A DNA stretch of 64,000 bases from NCBI GenBank assembly GCA_023014485.1, contig JAJOZX010002358.1:288501-352500 (forward strand). Reading direction: 5' to 3'. Shown in pieces: positions 59,337-64,000 of the stretch; position 1 is the first letter of the stretch; every line of letters starts with the position of its first letter. The position numbers and the translations under genes are program-made. The notes under the pieces are model-generated. The model did not search any database and was not told the DNA's origin. It saw only the letters and a list, made by a program, of their open reading frames with translations. The stretch is from Bathynomus jamesi. Its lineage: Eukaryota > Arthropoda > Malacostraca > Isopoda > Cirolanidae.

Positions 59337-59345
59337 AGAGAGAGA
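59308..59345. repeat. (GA)n microsatellite
   Basis: About 18 GA units with one interruption. Confidence 0.95.
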
Positions 59346-59779
59346 AACGAGAACCACAAAAGTTTTACAGCTGACTCGAGGTGACACCCATAGCTTTCAT
59401 ACAGCCGCAGACAAACTTACAAAAAGAAAGGCAAGCACGGGGACTTTCGAGATACATACCTAGGACCAAAGCTGGGCACAAACCGTTAATCCGTTAATCG
59501 TTAATTAACGAAGTTAACTTTTTCGTTAACGATTTAACTAAATTTTAAGTTAACTTTGAAAATCATTATCGGACTAATTAACTTCCGTTACATTTAACTT
59601 CCGTTAACTCAAGTCCGTTAACCCCAAAAATTCATAAATAAACGTTTAAAAGTTTCTATTATTTTCAGTGCTGAGCAGGTGCGCAATTAATCCGCCACTG
59701 TTAATAGTGATGAACGAATTTCCATTTCCGCAGTGCAAAATCAGGCGATATATTTGTTTCCGTCGCCACAATTTGTGTC

Positions 59780-59937
59780 TTACCAAATATGGTAGTTATT
59801 TATGGCATTGGTTTGAGCAAAACATGGTCGACTGTAAAATCAAGCGGAAAGATTTGCCATTTGAGTTGAATGTTTCAACTTCTTTCAAGAAATATCACGA
59901 GCATTTTAAGGCACTTTCAATAATATATATGTAACAA
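59780..59937 (+). pseudogene. Degenerate BED-finger region of a hAT transposase
   Basis: SYLWHWFEQNMVDCKIKRKD and NVSTSFKKYHEHFK follow the BED pattern (aromatic W..F, C, then tS.f.KH...H), but the second Cys is lost. Confidence 0.5.
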
Positions 59938-60191
59938 TTACAACAAATAACTACATTCGTTTCATTTGCAGTCTGTCTCTTGCGCAACATGTTTGTGCTA
60001 GTGAATATTTAAAAATAATCGTTGTCAAGTAAGTCATGTATATTTATAATATGTCTGTGAGTACCTTATTAGTAGTCTCCTTGATACATTTCAAGAACCA
60101 TAAAACTGATCAGGTAAGATTTCAATTCTCATGTCACTTTGATGACATAAATTAAGTCAATTGATGTCTTACAATGGGAGCGTTTTCACCT

Positions 60192-60605
60192 TAACCCTTT
60201 ATGTCCTGGCGGTACTTCTAGGTACCACATCTTTAAAATCTCCATAATTATTTTTCTACCCGGTTGATCCTGCCGGTACTTTCAAGTCCCAATGTGAATT
60301 AGTTTCTTTATGAGATAATAGATGGCGTTGAGAAGTAAATGTGAGCGTGTGGCGCCAGAGGCTGTTTACTCTTTAGCATCTCTGCTGTGAAGACCGAAGA
60401 AATTTCAGTGCAATTACTTCCCGAATATTCTGTGCCATATCTGTTCCAAATAACAAAGGTAAGGGTTATTTTATTTTTTATCTTGTTCTTGAAATGTTCA
60501 AGAATGCTTCAAACAATTGTTGTTCTTGTTTATTATTTTTAAGTGTGAAATAATAAAGGATTTATTGAGTCAACTTCTAAGTACCAACAGGACAAAAGGG
60601 GCATA
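60192..60605. repeat. Weak inverted repeat inside the hAT
   Basis: ccctttatgtcctggcggta (60195) and the complement of about 60566-60600 (ccccttttgtcctgttggta) resemble each other, and ttaa precedes the left end. A piggyBac-type MITE is possible, but the right flank does not show ttaa. Confidence 0.3.
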
Positions 60606-60690
60606 AGTCTACATCGTTTTCTTTTGGTTTTCTTTCAATTTTATGGATGACTATTTTAATTTATGTGGAAATATTTGAACTTGAACTCAT

Positions 60691-60927
60691 GTGTTTACAC
60701 AAGATGCTGCCTTCTTGGGTGAGCAAGTGTTGGTGGACTTGTTCATCAAGTTCAACACAGCCATCCCTTCCAGTGCTGCAGTGGAGCGTTTGTTCTCTAT
60801 GGGCAAGGACATCCTGAGGGCCAAGAGATCATCCCTGTCTGATGAAAACTTTGATATGCTAATTTTCATGAAGGGCAACATGCATCTCATGGACAAAATG
60901 GAGAACGAGAAGAAGAGGGAAAATTAA
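60691..60927 (+). pseudogene. hAT transposase C-terminal (dimerisation) fragment
   Basis: FNTAIPSSAAVERLFSMGKD and ILRAKRSSLSDENFDMLIFM show the conserved hAT SSAA.ER.FS....i....R..L pattern with the last catalytic Glu. The catalytic core between this and the BED region is deleted. Confidence 0.88.
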
Positions 60928-61129
60928 ATTATATATATATTTTGTTTTTCATTTTTTTTATAATAAAAGTTAACGTTAACGGTTTATCGGTAACTTCCGT
61001 TACATGTTTAACGAATTAACGGATTAACGGTTAACGGTTAACTTTTTGGTTAACGGATTAGCGGTTAACGAAGTTAACTTTTTGGTTAACGGTGCCCACC
61101 ACTGCCTAGGACACAACACACCCTTCGCA

Positions 61130-62490
61130 CACTCTTCCTTCTTGTCTCCTACCACGACATACGATTTAATGGCAGCCATAAAACAATTGAAAAATAAAAA
61201 TTGTACGCTGGACACGATTCCAAACAGAATCTATAAAGATTGCGTGAACTTAATTGCGCCCAAATTCGCAAAGCTCATAAATCTATCCATTCTAAATGAT
61301 ATTTTCCAAGACTGCCTAAAAAGGCTACAGTATGTCCTATTTACGAATCGGGAGATTAAACGTTCCCCTCAGACTACAGACCCATCTCCGTCCTTCAAAC
61401 TGTCACTAAACTATACGAGAAATAACATATCAAATAATAAAATTTATATTAAAGCACAAAATACTGTAATCAACAGTTTGGTTTTCTATGAAAGCGCACG
61501 ACCAACGACGCTATAACTCCTATATTAGAAGAACTTTATAACAATCTAAACAAAAAAAATCATCAATAACCGTCCTACTTGACCTACTAAAACCTTTGAC
61601 ACAGTGTCTCATGGCATCCTTTTAAAAAACTAGAACATTACGGCTTCAGGGGACTACCTCAGAATGGTTCCGCTCATATTTGACTAACAGGACACAATTT
61701 ACAACACAGAACTCTCTCACGTCACAGACAAAACACATATCCTACGGAGTGCCTCAAGAGAGTATTTTGGCACCTATCCTGTTCCTCCTTTTTATAAGTG
61801 ACTTCCTCCGCTCATTAAATAATTCGCCCTGTTACCAGTAAGCAGATGACACTTCAATCATAACTTTTAACAATGACTTACTAACACTCCAAACAGTTAC
61901 CAACAATGAACTCCAAAGAATATATGTATGACTTAACGCCAACAAACTATCCTTAAATATAAATCGCCCCGGCTTATATCGTTATCGCATAAAGAAAACG
62001 CTGCCCACTCTAAACCTAACATAAATTCAGTCCCTGTTCAACCAGTGCAATTGGCCAAACGTCTGGGAATTACCCTTGATGCAAACCCAGTGTTCTCAAG
62101 TCTAAAAAATAAAAATGAGAACCTCAACTCCAAAAAATAAGAATTCCGTCCCAAAAATAAGAATATCCATAATATATCGTTAACATTTTATTCTGATAAT
62201 AATAGCAACAAAATTGAAATTTTTCTCCAGTCAAAACAAACAAAACTCCACCCCCTCTCAGTGAGAACATTGTCTGGACCGCTTTTTTACTTTAGCCAAA
62301 TGAAAAATTGAAAAATTAAGAAATAAGAACAAATAAAAATAAATAAGATTTGAGGCCAAAAATAAGAACAAATCTTAGAAAGAATGACACTTGAGAACCC
62401 TGCGCAAACCTCGCATTCAAAGAGCACACTAAAGATCTTTGCAACAAATTAGCAAAGTTCTCATTCATAAATAATTACAAAATTTTAGCA
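61130..62490 (+). pseudogene. LINE reverse transcriptase, broken
   Basis: LMAAIKQLKNKNCTLDTIPN (61170-61230) starts the RT region. Across frame changes follow FRSYLTNRTQF, SYGVPQESILAPILFLLFIS (61740-61800) and ADDTSIITFNND (61845-61880, catalytic ADD kept, preceding Tyr position a stop). LGITLDAN at 62065-62087 continues as LAFKEHTKDLCNKLAKF at 62411 once the MITE is removed. Confidence 0.85.
62088..62402. mobile_element. hAT-type MITE (315 bp) inside a LINE
   Basis: Ends cagtgttctcaagtctaaaa and, inverted, cagggttctcaagtgtcatt. Flanks tgcaaacc (62080-62087) and cgcaaacc (62403-62410) match 7 of 8. The interior is rich in aaaataagaa repeats. Confidence 0.85.
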
Positions 62491-64000
62491 AATTTTTAAT
62501 TTTTAGGGGTTGCTACCAGCAATTAAAAATTGACAGAACGACTCAAATTGTCAAATTTTTCCACACCACCCAGGGGGTACAGTACAAGGCGCATTGCTTT
62601 TTTTTAATGTGGAAAGCTCCCCCGTAGGTCCTACCATAACCACAAGCACGCATAATTAAACTAGCATGATATTTGAGACATTAGCTGTCCTTACTTCATC
62701 AATGTTTCTTTCTTTCTATCAGGGTAAACAGCCCTGTAGTTTTTCACTACTTGTAGCAAGAATTGTTTTTGATCTTCGTCATGTGTTAGTATTTTATTAT
62801 ATTCATCCATTAATTTTACTCCTCTTTCCGCTATATCATTCACGACTTTCCACTGTTTGATAGATTTCTTAGCGGAATTATACTCTTCATCATTATGCCA
62901 TTCTTTAGCATCTTTGAGTAAAAATTTTGAACTAAATTCTGTTATTGTAAAGAATCTTTGAGTATTTGATGAAAAAATCTTCTAATTTCTTCGTTGGAAT
63001 AAGTGCAGGATCTAGAAAAGCCCGTTTTGCAGGAAGAGTTTCGGTTGTATTTTGCAAGGCCTTTACAATTTTGTTTTTCGTTTCAGTAGGCACTTCATCA
63101 TCATAAAAGGCCAAGGCTACCAGTTCTTCTGATAGGTACCAGAGGTGACCTAACAGTTTTTTAATAGCAACAAATGCAATTGTGTCATTTATTTGTTTGT
63201 AGACTACAAGATTCTGTAATAATTCCAGATCAAGACGAGGAGCGCAAGATAGATGGCACAGGAGCTGTAAACCATGCCTTTACATATAACCGAGTAGCAA
63301 ATAGACAGATGTCTTTTAGTCCTTTTTTGTCTTTTACTGAAATTTTGAACTGAGATTTGAACATAAAAATTTTTAATGAATATGTAATTTTGGCCATCCA
63401 CCTAGCCCGATGAAGTCCCGCTGGATGTTTAAATTTGATTCCACCTTTTGGTTCACCTCCCAAAAAAATAATTGTTAGCTGCAATAGTTCTAGGTAATCG
63501 TCTCTTGGTTGGAATGTATCTAGTTGATTTGTTGCAAATATAATTATGTCATCTTTGATGTCATGAATATTTTCATAGATATCTGGATCTGATAATGCTG
63601 TTTCGTAGTCCTCCTTATTAATGCTTGACCATTTTTCTCTGAACTTCTTAAAAAGGACTATATCTGGGCCAGAAGATGGTGATAAAGACTTTGAAACAAC
63701 AGCTTCCAGCATAATTTCAAATATATGGTGTCGACATGCCAGCCACAATAAATCGTTGTCGAATTTTTGTTCTAGAAGAATAGCTGCACCATTTCTAGGA
63801 CCGGTATTGGCTGCCGTTGTATTGAAACACATGCATTTTATTTGTTCGCAGATGTCCCATTCAAGCGATGTCTGATTGTTTGCATTAAAAAGAGACGCAT
63901 TTCTGTCACTCAATTTTGCAACATCAAGACTTCCTAATAATTTATCATCAAACAATTTTCTACGTTTGCCAACCTTACTTTTCCATGTTGAAGGTTGTGC
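62490..64000 (-). mobile_element. Unclassified TIR transposon, copy 2 (runs off the right edge)
   Basis: Minus-strand relative of 13965-16620. The 3' side reaches about 62500, where tttttaggggttgctaccag resembles the inner terminal repeat (atttaggggtcgcccca). The outer terminal repeat is not seen, so the 3' end is probably truncated. The 5' half lies beyond the window. Confidence 0.75.
62690..64000 (-). pseudogene. Transposase-like protein of the unclassified family, partial
   Basis: From the right edge inward: MFDDKLLGSLDVAKLSDRN, CMCFNTTAANTGPRNGAAIL (Asn where copy 1 has Asp), WLACRHHIFEIMLEAV, FQPRDDYLELLQLTIIFLGG, HRARWMAKITYSLKIFMF, LYVKAWFTAPVP, LLGHLWYLSEELVALAFYDD, then after a frame change in a homopolymer near 62960, SSKFLLKDAKEWHNDEEY and VVNDIAERGVKLMDEYNKIL. 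Block order and spacing match 14148-16369 across their full shared length. Confidence 0.78.

Larger units (their letters stand above)
59467..61104 (+). mobile_element. hAT transposon, degraded, with 8-bp duplication
   Basis: The left end caaagctgggcacaaaccgt and right-end complement cagtggtgggcaccgttaac are flanked by a perfect duplication, cctaggac (59459-59466 and 61105-61112). gttaac/cgttaa motifs are repeated many times in both sub-terminal regions. At 1.64 kb it retains only parts of the transposase. Confidence 0.92.
61112..62490 (+). mobile_element. LINE fragment (interrupted)
   Basis: Non-LTR retrotransposon interrupted by the hAT at 59467-61104 (its upstream part may reach back to about 59360) and by a MITE at 62088-62402. 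Runs into unclassified transposon copy 2 near 62490. Confidence 0.8.

Noticed and set aside
60256..60280. tacccggttgatcctgccgg resembles the start of small-subunit rRNA.
   Set aside because: The match covers only about 20 bases. The following sequence does not continue as rRNA, and a similar tcctggcggtacttc block just upstream suggests a repeat-internal motif.
1..64000. CRISPR arrays, operons or prokaryotic signals.
   Set aside because: The window is clearly nuclear eukaryotic DNA with spliced ORC1; no regularly spaced direct repeats were seen.

Overview
This window is nuclear DNA from an arthropod. One host gene can be recognised: ORC1, the large subunit of the origin recognition complex. 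It lies on the + strand as 14 coding exons (12343-32321) that join without a frame break into about 913 codons. The gene is heavily invaded by transposons. The repeat content (hAT, Tc1/mariner, Tigger/pogo, Penelope-like, BEL/Pao, several LINE families, tRNA-like SINE heads, (TA)n/(GA)n tracts and a short TTAGG-type tract) suits a repeat-rich arthropod, most plausibly a crustacean such as a decapod. The species-level guess is inference.

Layout. 1-12.1 kb is a patchwork: an intact-looking hAT transposon (797-2855, 8-bp target duplication, 493-codon ORF), a relic of an unclassified transposase family (4117-6097) split by nested Tigger-type elements, a Tigger transposon (6103-8480, minus), a relic multi-copy arthropod ORF (8764-9503) and a mariner fold-back (11557-12120). 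12.3-32.3 kb is ORC1. Intron 5 carries the best copy of the unclassified transposon (13965-16620) and a mariner fold-back (16654-17356). Intron 8 carries a Tc1, a LINE, a mariner and a hAT derivative. Intron 9 carries a hAT derivative and a LINE. 32.9-36.9 kb holds mariner fragments, MITEs and a Penelope fragment. 37.0-45.8 kb is a nested stack: a LINE interrupted by a hAT MITE and by a larger hAT, and the larger hAT itself filled by a tandem-plus-inverted Penelope cluster. 45845-53389 is a BEL/Pao LTR retrotransposon with nearly identical 714-bp LTRs. 53.4-59.4 kb holds relics, tRNA-like heads, microsatellites and a MITE-in-mariner nest. 59.5-64 kb holds a hAT with target duplication inside a LINE, another MITE in the same LINE, and a third copy of the unclassified transposase running off the right edge on the minus strand.

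The only host function supported is replication-origin licensing by ORC1: BAH domain, disordered basic linker, AAA+ ATPase with Walker A and B, sensors 1 and 2, and C-terminal winged helix. Everything else is selfish DNA. The most novel signal is the unclassified family, present as three divergent copies. It has roughly 140-bp terminal inverted repeats starting agggtggtcc and a conserved transposase-like protein whose D / D / CxxH / AER layout resembles hAT transposases without being a hAT I recognise. A second one is a small palindromic repeat seen four times, once as a clean 193-bp MITE with perfect 27-bp inverted repeats and an 8-bp duplication.
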